Shown here in pieces: positions 26,328-35,555 of a stretch of 64,000 nucleotides of DNA. A program made the position numbers and the translations under genes. This DNA comes from Massiliimalia timonensis. Its GTDB lineage: Bacteria > Bacillota > Clostridia > Oscillospirales > Ruminococcaceae. The DNA is taken from positions 372,001 to 436,000 of the forward strand of contig NZ_FYDD01000003.1 of NCBI RefSeq assembly GCF_900186585.1, written 5' to 3'. Position 1 is the first letter of the stretch. Every line of letters begins with the position of its first letter. The notes below the pieces were generated by a model. The model searched no databases and had not been told where the DNA came from. It saw only the letters and a list, made by a program, of their open reading frames with translations.

Positions 26328-26389
26328 AATGCAATCTTTATCTGATATAAAAAACGCTAAGACCAAATTCACGGTAAACCTGCTACAAT
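26323..26389 (+). promoter_or_regulatory. Candidate KdpE operator and -10 box before kdpF
   Basis: A 21-base site (26323-26343) matches the kdpD site at 18 of 21 positions and keeps the 11-bp-phased direct repeat. TACAAT (26384-26389) lies at exactly the same distance from it as TATAAT does upstream of kdpD, while the intervening 40 bases are unrelated. Confidence 0.6.
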
Positions 26390-26422
26390 ATTTCATGTAA
26401 AACCGAAGAGGAGGGTATCGTT

Positions 26423-26521
26423 ATGATGGATTTTATCATGATAGCAATTCTGGCAGGCTGTGTTGGGCTTGTTTTTTTGCTGATCAGCTGGTGCCAGAAG
26501 CAAGTAGATCGAAATGAATAA
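26423..26521 (+). CDS. Small membrane peptide upstream of kdpF
   Basis: 32 residues: one hydrophobic segment (about 4-23) followed by WCQKQVDRNE. GAGGAGGG precedes the ATG and the stop lies inside the kdpF ribosome-binding region. Similar one-TM peptides ending in a Cys plus charged residues occur just before kdpF in other kdp operons, to my recollection, but have no established function. It may be an extra Kdp complex subunit like KdpF, which stabilises the complex in the membrane. Confidence 0.65.
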   Translation: MMDFIMIAILAGCVGLVFLLISWCQKQVDRNE

Positions 26522-26533
26522 GGAGGAAAGAAC

Positions 26534-26611
26534 ATGGTTGTTCTTGGAATTATTGTTTTACTGCTGGGTGCGTATCTGGTTTATGCATTGGTACACCCGG
26601 AAAAATTTTAA
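26534..26611 (+). CDS. kdpF: K+-transporting ATPase subunit KdpF
   Basis: 25 residues, a single hydrophobic helix ending in YALVHPEKF, the hallmark C-terminus of KdpF. It stabilises the KdpABC complex. AGGAGGAA lies just upstream and kdpA follows 21 bases later with its own AGGAGGAA. It is too short for routine ORF calling. Confidence 0.9.
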   Translation: MVVLGIIVLLLGAYLVYALVHPEKF

Positions 26612-26632
26612 AACCAGCAGGAGGAATTTATC

Positions 26633-28411
26633 ATGCTACAAATTATAGTAACCATTATCCTGTATCTGATAATGGTAATTCCGGTAGGTATTTATGTTTA
26701 CCATATCGCAGCCGGAAAACATACATTTGCGGATCCGGTATTTGACCGTGTAGACGGCGTCATTTACAAGATCAGCGGTATTAAGCCGCAAAACGGGATG
26801 AACTGGAAAAAATACGCATTGGCGCTGCTTGGGACCAATGCCGTTATGATCCTCTTGGGATACATAATTCTGCGGATCCAAAGTATTGCCCTTTTTAATC
26901 CCAACGGGATCGGAAATATGGAGGAATCCCTTTCGTTTAATACGATCATCAGTTTTATGACGAATACGAACCTCCAGCATTACTCCGGCGAATCTGGGTT
27001 ATCCTATTTATCCCAAATGTTAGTCATTACGTTTATGATGTTCGTTTCCGCTGCCAGCGGATATGCGGCTTGCGTTGCGTTCATCCGTGGATTGGCCGGG
27101 AAAACCAAAGATAATGTCGGGAACTTTTTCGCTGACCTTGTTCGCATTACAACGCGTGTATTGCTCCCATTTTCTATTATCGGCGGATTGCTGCTGGTTT
27201 GGCAGGGCGTTCCGCAGAATTTTTCGGGAAATGTTGTTGTGGACACCATCGAAGGCGTAAAACAAGTCATTGCGATGGGTCCTGTTGCAGCGCTGGAAAT
27301 CATCAAACACCTTGGAACAAACGGCGGTGGATTTTTAGGCGCGAACTCCAGTACTCCAATTGAAAACCCAACCATTATTTCAAATTTGATAGAGCTTTAT
27401 TCCATGATGCTGCTGCCAGGAGCGTGCGTAATTACCTTTGGTAAAATGGTCAGAGACCGTAAACGCGAGATCGCAGCAGCGAAAAACGGCGGTGAAGCAG
27501 AATCCGAACTTGCAGGGATGGGGAAAGTACGCAGAAGCTTTACCGTTTGGATGTACGGCCGTGAGGGCCGTAGTATCTTTGCGGCAATGGGGATCATCTT
27601 TGTCATCGGCCTGAGTGTTTGCTTCTGGTCCGAAAGCCAAGGCAATCCCGCACTTGCTGATGTCGGATTAAGTCAATCCATGGGGAGCATGGAAGGAAAG
27701 GAAGTGCGCTTTGGCATTGCGCAGTCTGCAATGTTCACAACCACCACAACCTCCTTTACCACCGGTACCGTAAATAACATGCATGATACCTTGACCCCAT
27801 TGGGCGGTATGATCCCCTTACTGCATATGATGCTGAACGTTGTGTTCGGCGGCAAGGGCGTAGGCCTTATGAACATGATCATGTATGCAATTTTAGCGGT
27901 ATTTATCTGCGGCTTGATGATAGGCCGTACCCCAGAATATCTGGGTAAAAAAATCGAAGGCCGGGAAATGAAGCTGACCGCCCTTTGTATCATCATTCAT
28001 CCGCTATTGATCTTGGCGTTCTCTGCTTTGGCGGTTGGAACGCAGGCTGGATTAGCAGGGATCACAAACCCAGATTTCCATGGGCTTTCTCAGGTGCTTT
28101 ATGAGTACGCTTCTTCTGCTGCAAACAATGGTTCCGGATTTGAAGGACTTGCGGATAACACTTTATTCTGGAATATCACTGCAGGACTTGCTATGTTCTT
28201 CGGGCGTTATCTTTCCATTGTAATTCAGCTGGCGATCGCAGGTTCTTTAATGAAAAAGCGTTTTGTGAATGAATCTGCCGGCACTCTGCATACTGATAGT
28301 TTCAGCTTTGCGGTGATTCTGGTGTTTGTTGTTTATATCTTTGCAGCGCTGACATTTTTCCCGGTACTTGCGCTTGGCCCCATCGCGGAACATTTAACCC
28401 TTTGGGCATAA
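26633..28411 (+). CDS. kdpA: K+-transporting ATPase subunit KdpA
   Basis: 592 residues, slightly longer than the usual ~560. About ten membrane segments with four filter-like regions of the Trk/KtrB superfamily, for example TNTNLQHYSGE near residue 108 and TNGGGFLGANSS near 230. KdpA is the channel-like subunit that selects potassium and passes it to KdpB. It is the third gene of the kdp operon. Confidence 0.97.
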   Translation: MLQIIVTIILYLIMVIPVGIYVYHIAAGKHTFADPVFDRVDGVIYKISGIKPQNGMNWKKYALALLGTNAVMILLGYIILRIQSIALFNPNGIGNMEESLSFNTIISFMTNTNLQHYSGESGLSYLSQMLVITFMMFVSAASGYAACVAFIRGLAGKTKDNVGNFFADLVRITTRVLLPFSIIGGLLLVWQGVPQNFSGNVVVDTIEGVKQVIAMGPVAALEIIKHLGTNGGGFLGANSSTPIENPTIISNLIELYSMMLLPGACVITFGKMVRDRKREIAAAKNGGEAESELAGMGKVRRSFTVWMYGREGRSIFAAMGIIFVIGLSVCFWSESQGNPALADVGLSQSMGSMEGKEVRFGIAQSAMFTTTTTSFTTGTVNNMHDTLTPLGGMIPLLHMMLNVVFGGKGVGLMNMIMYAILAVFICGLMIGRTPEYLGKKIEGREMKLTALCIIIHPLLILAFSALAVGTQAGLAGITNPDFHGLSQVLYEYASSAANNGSGFEGLADNTLFWNITAGLAMFFGRYLSIVIQLAIAGSLMKKRFVNESAGTLHTDSFSFAVILVFVVYIFAALTFFPVLALGPIAEHLTLWA

Positions 28412-28423
28412 GGAGGAACATAT

Positions 28424-30490
28424 ATGAGCAAAAAAAATCAGAAGCTGATTACGCCTGAAATATTTCGTCAGGCAATTATCGGTTCCTTTACCAAACTAAA
28501 TCCCGTCTACATGATGAAAAATCCTGTCATGTTTGTGGTGGAGATTGGCTGTTTTATTACCCTGATCCTTTCCTTTTTCCCGGGACTGTTCGGAGATGTC
28601 AGCCAAGGGACCAATTTGAGACTTTACAATATCATTGTCTGCATAGTTTTGTTTATTACAGTTTTATTTGCGAACTTTGCCGAATCTGTTGCAGAAGGCC
28701 GCGGCAAGGCGCAGGCGGCAAGCCTGAAAAAAACGCAGAAGGATACCAAAGCCCGCCTGCTTATGGAGGACGGTACAGAAAAGATCGTTCTGTCCAGCGA
28801 GCTGAAAAAGGGAGATATCGTTATGGTCTCCGCTGGCGAAATTATCCCCGGTGACGGCGAAGTTATTGAAGGGATCGCTTCTGTAGATGAGTCTGCTATT
28901 ACTGGTGAATCTGCTCCGGTAGTACGTGAATCCGGCGGGGATTTCTGCTCAGTAACGGGCGGTACTACGATCGTATCCGACTGGTTGAAGATTCAAATTA
29001 CTTCAGATGCCGGCAATAGCTTTCTGGATCGTATGATCGCATTGGTTGAGGGCGCTTCTCGTAAAAAGACCCCGAATGAAATTGCGCTGAGCACTTTGCT
29101 GGTGTCTTTGACCATCATTTTCCTGATCGTGATCGTCACCTTATATCCTATCGGAATTTATTCCGGCGTACAGCTGCAGACTTCTACATTGATCGCACTG
29201 GCTGTTTGTTTGATTCCTACCACGATTGGCGGACTGCTTTCTGCTATTGGTATTGCCGGTATGGACCGCGTCACCCGTTTCAATGTCATTGCCACGTCCG
29301 GTAAGGCTGTGGAAGCCTGCGGCGATGTGGATACAATGATCCTTGACAAAACTGGTACGATTACATACGGAAATCGACTCGCGGCTGATTTCTTCCCGGT
29401 AGGCGGCGCAAACCGCAGCGATCTGATCCGCTGTGCGGCTTTGACCAGCCTGCATGATGAGACCCCTGAAGGAAAATCCACGCTGGAACTTGCTCGTCGT
29501 TTGGGAGATAATAGCAAAGACATTTCAGGTTCAGAGTTTATTGAATTTACTGCCCAAACCCGGATGAGCGGTGTTGATCTTCCCGATGGGACAAAGATCC
29601 GTAAGGGCGCCGCAGAAGCTATTGAACAGTATGTGAGATCACTTGGCGGCATGATCCCCGAAGATCTTCATGAACAGGTCGAAAAAATTTCCAGCTTAGG
29701 CGGTACCCCGCTGACTGTTTGCGAGGATGACCGGATCTTAGGTGTGATTTATCTAAAAGATACCGTAAAACCCGGCATGGTAGAGCGGTTTGAACGGCTT
29801 CGTGCTATTGGGATCAAAACGATCATGTGTACCGGCGATAACCCGTTAACAGCAGCTACTATTGCCAAAGAAGCAGGTGTAGACGGGTTCATTGCAGAAT
29901 GCAAGCCGGAAGACAAAATAGACGTGATCAAGAAAGAGCAGTCTGAGGGGAAAATTGTGGCCATGACTGGGGACGGTACAAACGATGCCCCGGCGCTGGC
30001 CCAAGCAAATGTTGGATTGGCGATGAACAGTGGGACAACAGCTGCAAAAGAAGCTGCCAACATGGTAGATCTGGATTCCGATCCTACAAAGATTTTGGAG
30101 GTTGTAGAAATCGGGAAGCAGCTGCTCATTACACGCGGAAGCCTTACTACGTTTTCCATTGCCAATGATATTGCGAAATATTTTGCGATCATTCCTGCCA
30201 TGTTCATGATGGCTATTCCACAGCTGAAAATTTTGAATATCATGAATCTGACAACACCGTACAGTGCTATTTTGTCCGCGCTGATCTTTAACGCCATTAT
30301 CATCCCCTGCCTGATCCCGTTGGCTATGAAAGGTGTAAAATACCGCCCTATGTCTTCTGGAAAGCTTCTCGCAAGAAATATGCTTATCTATGGATTGGGC
30401 GGCGTGATCACTCCCTTTATCGGAATTAAAATCATAGATATGATAATTGCGCCTCTTCTGTCTTTGATGGGACTGGGACTTGGGTTTTAA
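28424..30490 (+). CDS. kdpB: K+-transporting P-type ATPase subunit KdpB
   Basis: 688 residues, full length. P-type ATPase motifs: TGES in the actuator domain near residue 161, the phosphorylation site DKTGT near 308, and [13 protein letters not shown] near 518. It hydrolyses ATP to drive high-affinity potassium uptake together with KdpA and KdpC. AGGAGGAA lies upstream, 12 bases after kdpA. Confidence 0.97.
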   Translation: MSKKNQKLITPEIFRQAIIGSFTKLNPVYMMKNPVMFVVEIGCFITLILSFFPGLFGDVSQGTNLRLYNIIVCIVLFITVLFANFAESVAEGRGKAQAASLKKTQKDTKARLLMEDGTEKIVLSSELKKGDIVMVSAGEIIPGDGEVIEGIASVDESAITGESAPVVRESGGDFCSVTGGTTIVSDWLKIQITSDAGNSFLDRMIALVEGASRKKTPNEIALSTLLVSLTIIFLIVIVTLYPIGIYSGVQLQTSTLIALAVCLIPTTIGGLLSAIGIAGMDRVTRFNVIATSGKAVEACGDVDTMILDKTGTITYGNRLAADFFPVGGANRSDLIRCAALTSLHDETPEGKSTLELARRLGDNSKDISGSEFIEFTAQTRMSGVDLPDGTKIRKGAAEAIEQYVRSLGGMIPEDLHEQVEKISSLGGTPLTVCEDDRILGVIYLKDTVKPGMVERFERLRAIGIKTIMCTGDNPLTAATIAKEAGVDGFIAECKPEDKIDVIKKEQSEGKIVAMTGDGTNDAPALAQANVGLAMNSGTTAAKEAANMVDLDSDPTKILEVVEIGKQLLITRGSLTTFSIANDIAKYFAIIPAMFMMAIPQLKILNIMNLTTPYSAILSALIFNAIIIPCLIPLAMKGVKYRPMSSGKLLARNMLIYGLGGVITPFIGIKIIDMIIAPLLSLMGLGLGF

Positions 30491-30507
30491 GAAAGGATGC
30501 TTGTACT

Positions 30508-31161
30508 ATGAAAGAATCAGTGAAACATTTGCTGCACGGTACGCGTCAGGCAGTGTTAGTCACAGTTGTGTTAATGTTAATTTGTGGGCTCTTATTTCCC
30601 TGCTTATTAACTGGATTGTCCGCTTTGATTTTTCCAGATCAAGCGGGCGGAAGCCTTATTACCGTAAACGGCCAAACAGTTGGTGCAAAACATGTAGGAC
30701 AGGAATTTACCGAAGATTACTATATGTGGAGCCGTCCTTCCGCTTACCATTATAATGTCTATACCGAAGATGAAAACGGAAATCAATATTATAACGATGG
30801 AACGGAGTTCCCTGGAATTGGTTCTGGCTCCAATAACTATGCGCCATCCAATCCTGCGCTGACTGAACGTGTGGAAGCAGACATTGAAGCATTTTTAGAG
30901 AAGAATCCTGATGTAAAACGGGAAGATATCCCCACGGATTTATTAACTGCGTCTGGATCCGGTTTGGATCCTCATATCACCCCGGAATCCGCTGAAGTAC
31001 AGGTCCCTAGAATTGCAAAAGCTTCTGGTCTGAGCGAGGACGAAGTGCGTCAGATCGTGGAAAACCATACGCAGGGAAAGGTTTGGGGCATTTTTGGTGA
31101 AGATAGAGTCAATGTACTGGAAGTAAACATTGAAATTGCGCAAAGCATGGGGATTTTATAA
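30508..31161 (+). CDS. kdpC: K+-transporting ATPase subunit KdpC
   Basis: 217 residues, a little longer than the common 190-200. One N-terminal membrane segment (about 15-42) and a periphery domain with YMWSRPSAYHYN, SGSNNYAPSNPALTERV, ASGSGLDPHI and the C-terminal LNVLEVN-type end (VNVLEVN). KdpC raises the affinity and stability of the Kdp complex. It is followed within 21 bases by an unknown gene with a strong ribosome-binding site. Confidence 0.95.
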   Translation: MKESVKHLLHGTRQAVLVTVVLMLICGLLFPCLLTGLSALIFPDQAGGSLITVNGQTVGAKHVGQEFTEDYYMWSRPSAYHYNVYTEDENGNQYYNDGTEFPGIGSGSNNYAPSNPALTERVEADIEAFLEKNPDVKREDIPTDLLTASGSGLDPHITPESAEVQVPRIAKASGLSEDEVRQIVENHTQGKVWGIFGEDRVNVLEVNIEIAQSMGIL

Positions 31162-31181
31162 TTTAGAGGAGGTTGTTTACT

Positions 31182-32072
31182 ATGATGGAGATGCACATAT
31201 TTCAAAAAGCGAAGCAGCTTGAAATTTCATCTCCAAACGGTGAAACAGCAGTAACGGCACAGAATCTTTTTGCATTCTTGTATGAGATCAGTGAATGGAT
31301 TCAGGCCGAACCTTTCATATATCGCCGCGGGCATCCCCAAACCGATACAGTTTATGTACGGTATGATGATATTGTATTTGCAGAAGAGGATTTTTGGCAA
31401 ATGTTTGGAGGGTATCTTACCTTACTTTATACCAGATGGAAAATCGATCTCTTCGGTACGGCGGATTTTTCACAAGAAACAGTATGGCTGACGCTGGAAG
31501 AAGAAAAACATCGGATTTATGCAGTTCAAAAAACACTTTCAGGCCATCCATCTGATGTCATACAGTCGCTTTGTCTGAGGATTCAATGTACTTCTCCAAA
31601 GCAGTCAGAAATTTTACAGGCGTTGCTTGCATCTGCAAATTGGAAAAACGGAGTGGCGGCTTTGGATTGGAAATATAGTTCATTCCTTTTGGAAGAAAAT
31701 CTTGCGCTCCCAACACAAAACAGTTGTTTTTGCTATGGAAGTATACTTGAGGATATAAGATTTGAAGATCTTTTGCAGGCGCTTGATCTTCAGCAAAAGA
31801 TCACTCTTTGGACGGACTTTTTAAAAGACGGCTTTGACCATACAGAGTTTGAATGGCTGTATGGCGCTATCTCCCAAGGTGCTGTAGGGAACAGGATTGA
31901 ATGGGAGCTTTCGCTGCATGCGGCTATGCAGGGTTTGGGATATACCGTACAGGCTTCGCCGAATGATTTTGAATTGTACGACGGCTATGGATGCCGGCGC
32001 TATTTTAGCTTTAACAGTACAAGCTACGCTGAACGTGCCTTCCTGAAAATTTTATTCCCGCTGACTATATAA
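31182..32072 (+). CDS. Unknown 296-residue protein at the end of the kdp operon
   Basis: Soluble-looking, about 296 residues, aromatic-rich, without signal peptide, membrane segment or motif I recognise. The start follows AGAGGAGG at 9 bases; the frame also opens with a TTG at 31173 that lies inside that box. The spacing from kdpC and the shared downstream terminator place it in the kdp transcript. Its C-terminal part (ELYDGYGCRRYFSFNS) looks like a compact beta domain. A role in potassium supply control is only positional inference. Confidence 0.7.
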   Translation: MMEMHIFQKAKQLEISSPNGETAVTAQNLFAFLYEISEWIQAEPFIYRRGHPQTDTVYVRYDDIVFAEEDFWQMFGGYLTLLYTRWKIDLFGTADFSQETVWLTLEEEKHRIYAVQKTLSGHPSDVIQSLCLRIQCTSPKQSEILQALLASANWKNGVAALDWKYSSFLLEENLALPTQNSCFCYGSILEDIRFEDLLQALDLQQKITLWTDFLKDGFDHTEFEWLYGAISQGAVGNRIEWELSLHAAMQGLGYTVQASPNDFELYDGYGCRRYFSFNSTSYAERAFLKILFPLTI

Positions 32073-32080
32073 GCGTAACA

Positions 32081-32118
32081 ACGGTCTGCCGATTATTACA
32101 TCGGCAGACCGTCTTTTT
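32081..32118 (+). terminator. Terminator of the kdp operon
   Basis: A 13-bp stem ACGGTCTGCCGAT / ATCGGCAGACCGT followed by CTTTTT. Confidence 0.9.
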
Positions 32119-32125
32119 GTATACG

Positions 32126-32156
32126 AAAGCCCTCGGATCATTCCGGGGGCTTTTTT
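32126..32156 (+). terminator. Second hairpin after the kdp operon
   Basis: AAAGCCCTCGG / CCGGGGGCTTT followed by TTTT. A close relative of the hairpin occurs at 32784-32814, on the other side of the HTH gene. Confidence 0.65.
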
Positions 32157-32562
32157 ACATTTTCTTTTTCAATATAGAATTTATGTAAGTAATGATAAGT
32201 TCCGCGTATTCAGAACCTGTCGAGAAACAGCAGTCTTGGAAATCTTTTTTCTGGCAGTTGCTGCATTGACTTAAGAGATGCTTTAAAGGGCACACATCTT
32301 GAGGGGCAGGTAATTCTGTAAACCCATATAATAATTGCCCGCTTGGAATGTCCAAGGCCTGCGCTACGCACCATAAAGTATAATGGGTAATATTCTTTCT
32401 CCCCTTTTCGATCTGCCATATATATGAACTACTTAGCTGAGACTGACGTGCCAGTTGCTCCATAGTCATTTCATTGGTTTCACGGTGCAGACGGACCAAG
32501 TTTCCAAGAATCTTCTTATTATCGTCAAATTCATCTATAATAATTTTACTTTTTTTCTTCAT
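32155..32562 (-). CDS. XRE-family repressor with C-terminal cysteine cluster
   Basis: 135 residues. The Cro/CI helix-turn-helix lies at about 18-75 (MEQLARQSQLSSSYIWQIEKG). The C-terminal half has Cys91, Cys100, Cys103, Cys111 and Cys112, a cluster that could bind metal or sense redox state; this is inference from spacing. Its own promoter contains a perfect palindrome between -35 and -10, which suggests autorepression. GGGGTGAAG precedes the start. It marks the beginning of the accessory region. Confidence 0.75.
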   Translation of the reverse strand: MKKKSKIIIDEFDDNKKILGNLVRLHRETNEMTMEQLARQSQLSSSYIWQIEKGRKNITHYTLWCVAQALDIPSGQLLYGFTELPAPQDVCPLKHLLSQCSNCQKKDFQDCCFSTGSEYAELIITYINSILKKKM

Positions 32563-32584
32563 ATATCTTCACCCCTACTTCTAC

Positions 32585-32613
32585 AGAATATTCCAAAATT
32601 TGGAATATTTCAA
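32585..32613 (-). promoter_or_regulatory. Promoter with palindromic operator for the XRE gene
   Basis: On the minus strand: TTGAAA (32613-32608), a 17-base spacer and TATTCT (32590-32585). A perfect palindrome with arms AATATTCCAAA / TTTGGAATATT (32587-32609) fills the spacer and touches both boxes, so a bound dimer would block RNA polymerase. Confidence 0.7.
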
Positions 32614-32783
32614 TAAGTTCATAATCAATAGAATTTATTAGTATCATTCTATTAATATTAATATATTAATAGTGATGAAGAACATGGAATCTCTCCCTTG
32701 CTTATAATTTCATTATACAGGGGAGATTTAAAAATTATACATTGATGTGAGTTGTTCCAAACCTTTTTATAAAATATAATATC

Positions 32784-32814
32784 AAAAAAGCCCCTAGAAT
32801 CATTCGGGGGCTTT
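32784..32814 (+). terminator. Orphan hairpin resembling the one at 32126
   Basis: AAAAGCCCCTAGAATCATTC and the GGGGGCTTT arm form a stem with T-rich tail on the + strand, but no + strand gene ends just before it. The stretch 32614-33107 is otherwise very AT-rich and shows no convincing gene. Confidence 0.45.
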
Positions 32815-33107
32815 CTGTTTTGAATATATGGATAGTTTTTTAAAATAATTTCGGGGATAAAAGAAAAGAACCGCCCGTTTCAAGGCGATTCTTAACACTT
32901 TGTGTGACTGTTACGAAATAGATATCCTCTGAAATAAGGATTTCAGGTTCAGAATAGGTCTTTTTCATTTTTATAACATGATTTTTTATTTTTGGGATGT
33001 CTCATTCTTGCAAGAGAGACAATCCTAAAAAGTTGACTTGAATACCGGATTCTTGGTATAGAAAAAGAGGCCGAAACTTGGATGTCTTATTTTCGAGTTC
33101 CAAATTC

Positions 33108-33202
33108 CGACCCAATGTACTTTGATGGTTTCAAAGCCCTCTTTTTTGTGAAGATTCGTCAATCTATCTATGAAAATGCTAAAAATTTCTATACTTCTGA
33201 CA
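33108..33202. repeat. Interspersed repeat, copy A
   Basis: It aligns over most of its length with copy C at 49664-49775: both share GACCC-ATGT-TTGA, an AAAGCC segment, TTTGTGAAGA, the run GTCAATCTATCTATGAAA and a TTCTGACA end. It lies just past the end of the AraC gene. Confidence 0.65.
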
Positions 33203-33207
33203 CAGGA

Positions 33208-34086
33208 TCAATTCTTATATAAATCCCGATATTGACGTGCTGTCATATGGTTCATATGTAAAAATTCTTTACAGAAATAAGATATGTTCTCGAATCCAAC
33301 ATCCAACGCTATTTCTGTTATTGGTTTCGTGGTTTCTAAGAGCTGATTTTGCGCCATTATAATACGATATTGATTGATATAATCAATACAAGAACACTGG
33401 GTCGCCTGTTTAAATATTTTTGAAAAATAAGATTCACTGTAACTGGTGAGCAGAGCTAAATCTTTAATATATATTTTTTTCATATAATTTGCTTGGATAT
33501 ATTCTAATGCCAATTTGATTTTTTCGATAGCAATATTAGTAGTTAAGGTGATTTTCTCTTTTGGGGAAACTAGAATAATTTTATAAAGTAATTCAAACAA
33601 CAATGATTTAACCTTTAATGAAAAAGCCTTGTCTTGCTTGACCATATTATCAGAAATCCTTTGTATGATTTCCGAAATCCCAGCCGCTTCTTCAGTGTCC
33701 GCTAAAATATGATTTGTGATCGGCAGCTGACATTCTTGAAGGGGCAGGATATATTGGCTATTGCAAATATCCTTGGAAGACGAGGCTAAAACAGATGTAT
33801 TAAAAAGTACCGTAGTATTTTGGCTATCATGTCCAGAAATAGAATGCCCAGAGTGTAAAGAGCGAGGAGGGATAATTAAAATATCGCCTTGCTTGACATG
33901 GTATTTTACAGCATCAATTGAATAGATGCCTTCTCCTTTTTGAACAAGGCTAATTTCCATTTCTTCATGCCAATGTGCCGCAAGCTGTGTGCACTGAGTA
34001 TCCAGAGTGGGATAGTATACTACAATTGGGAGCGAGGGGTTTCCGTGTCGAACGCCTTCTTTCAGGCTGCTGCTCAATAACTGCAC
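33208..34086 (-). CDS. AraC-family regulator with N-terminal cupin domain
   Basis: 292 residues. The N-terminal cupin-like sensor (about 20-110, with HWHEEMEISLVQKGEG) is followed by two helix-turn-helix motifs of the AraC type (about 195-290; ITEIALDVGFENISYFCKEF is the second). The GTG start has AAAGGTGAT just upstream. Divergent from a CUT1 sugar-type ABC transporter operon, it is probably the activator of that operon, responding to the imported ligand. Strongly AT-rich compared with the core genes, suggesting acquisition. Confidence 0.85.
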   Translation of the reverse strand: MQLLSSSLKEGVRHGNPSLPIVVYYPTLDTQCTQLAAHWHEEMEISLVQKGEGIYSIDAVKYHVKQGDILIIPPRSLHSGHSISGHDSQNTTVLFNTSVLASSSKDICNSQYILPLQECQLPITNHILADTEEAAGISEIIQRISDNMVKQDKAFSLKVKSLLFELLYKIILVSPKEKITLTTNIAIEKIKLALEYIQANYMKKIYIKDLALLTSYSESYFSKIFKQATQCSCIDYINQYRIIMAQNQLLETTKPITEIALDVGFENISYFCKEFLHMNHMTARQYRDLYKN

Positions 34087-34243
34087 GTAATCACCTTTCA
34101 GTTTTGAAATAACAGAATATTGTTAATTAAACGTAAAATAATATAAGATAAATTTAAATAAGAATAATATTATAATACTATAACAAGGATATCTTTGTAA
34201 AGGCCGAACATTCATTTAGTGTTAAAAAACTTGGAGGAGAAAA

Positions 34244-35506
34244 ATGAAAAGATACTTTAATATTTTGTTATCTGTTTTGATTGTATCTTCAACAGTTATA
34301 ATGACTACAGCATGTGGTTCAGACACAACAGATGGCGAATCAGCCAATGCAGGCAGCAAAACTACTATTGAATTTCTTAACCAAAAAAGAGAAAGTATTG
34401 ATGTATTAACAAAAATAGTAGATCAGTACAATAAGTCCCAAGATAAAGTGATAGTGAAATTAAATAGTCCAGCAGAAGCAACAACGGTCATCTCTTCCCG
34501 GGCGGCTTCAGGTGATTTGCCAGAAGTATTTACAGATTGGCCAATGCAAGCAAATTACGGACAATATGTTGATAGTGGCTTATTGGAAGATTTGACAAAT
34601 GAACCATATATGGATACTGTCAACGAAACTGCACTGGAAATCAGCACTAGACCCGACGGGAAAATTTATACTGCGCCATTAGCATTAAACACTTATGGAA
34701 TATTTTATTCTGTAGAAGACTTTGAAGAGCTGAATATTACAATTCCAACCACTTATGATGAATTGATTTTGGTATGTGAAAAGCTACAGGCAGCAGGGAA
34801 AACCCCATTTATGTTTCCTGATAAAGATTCTTGGACGGTAGAGCAGGAATTCATGTTTAATACTGGCGTTTGGGATAAGAATTTTCTGGATACCTATCGG
34901 GGATGCAAAGAGGGATATATCACTTTGATTGAAGATGATGGAATTCAGCAGACAGCCTCCAGAATGCTGGATCTACGCAATCGCTTTGGACAAAAAGATT
35001 CTTTGGGAACCAGTTATGATGATGCAATTAGCAATTTTGCCACAGGAAAAAGCAGCATGTTTATGCAAGGCATCTGGGCGTTAGATCCAATTAAACAAGC
35101 AAACCCTGAATTTGAATTCAATGTATTTGCGGTGCCTGGAAACACTGCTGATGAAACCAGAGTGGAAATCGGCGTCGATTTGGCCTTTGATGTATCAAAA
35201 GATTCCAAAAATAAAGAAGCGGCTTTAGAATTTGTAAGGTACATGATGACACCTGAAACAGCCAAGTTGTATTCTGAAACAATCCAGGTTCCAACAGCAA
35301 TAGAAGGAGGGAATGCAGAGTTAACCGCAATCGCACCTCTTGTTAAATATGTGGAGGAAGGGAAATCTTTTCCACAGCTTATGGGATTACACACTACAGA
35401 TATTGCTACAAATGAGCCGGCAGTATGCCAGCAGTTAATTGTATCCCAAGACATTGATGAATTCAAAACATCAATGAATGACTTATGGGCCAATACGGAA
35501 AAATAA
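34244..35506 (+). CDS. ABC transporter solute-binding lipoprotein (family 1)
   Basis: 420 residues. Lipoprotein signal peptide with lipobox TTAC before Cys24 or nearby, then a family 1 binding fold (TTIEFLNQKRE, KIYTAPLALNTYGIFYS). Such proteins capture oligosaccharides or related solutes outside the membrane and feed CUT1 permeases. TTGGAGGAG precedes the ATG. A short terminator-like hairpin after the gene should raise its level relative to the permeases. The ligand is unknown. Confidence 0.9.
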   Translation: MKRYFNILLSVLIVSSTVIMTTACGSDTTDGESANAGSKTTIEFLNQKRESIDVLTKIVDQYNKSQDKVIVKLNSPAEATTVISSRAASGDLPEVFTDWPMQANYGQYVDSGLLEDLTNEPYMDTVNETALEISTRPDGKIYTAPLALNTYGIFYSVEDFEELNITIPTTYDELILVCEKLQAAGKTPFMFPDKDSWTVEQEFMFNTGVWDKNFLDTYRGCKEGYITLIEDDGIQQTASRMLDLRNRFGQKDSLGTSYDDAISNFATGKSSMFMQGIWALDPIKQANPEFEFNVFAVPGNTADETRVEIGVDLAFDVSKDSKNKEAALEFVRYMMTPETAKLYSETIQVPTAIEGGNAELTAIAPLVKYVEEGKSFPQLMGLHTTDIATNEPAVCQQLIVSQDIDEFKTSMNDLWANTEK

Positions 35507-35531
35507 AAAGAGCCCTTAGAGGCTCTTTTTT
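35505..35531 (+). terminator. Attenuating hairpin between binding protein and permease genes
   Basis: AAAAAGAGCC / GGCTCTTTTT with a 6-base loop and a trailing T-run. It is probably leaky, giving more binding protein than permease. Confidence 0.75.
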
Positions 35532-35555
35532 GAATTCTTAAGGAGGTATTTCGTA

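Noticed and set aside
32752-32780. A TTGTTC-17-TATAAT promoter-like pair on the + strand
   Set aside because: The predicted start lies directly at a terminator-like hairpin, no gene follows, and the surrounding DNA is so AT-rich that chance matches are expected.
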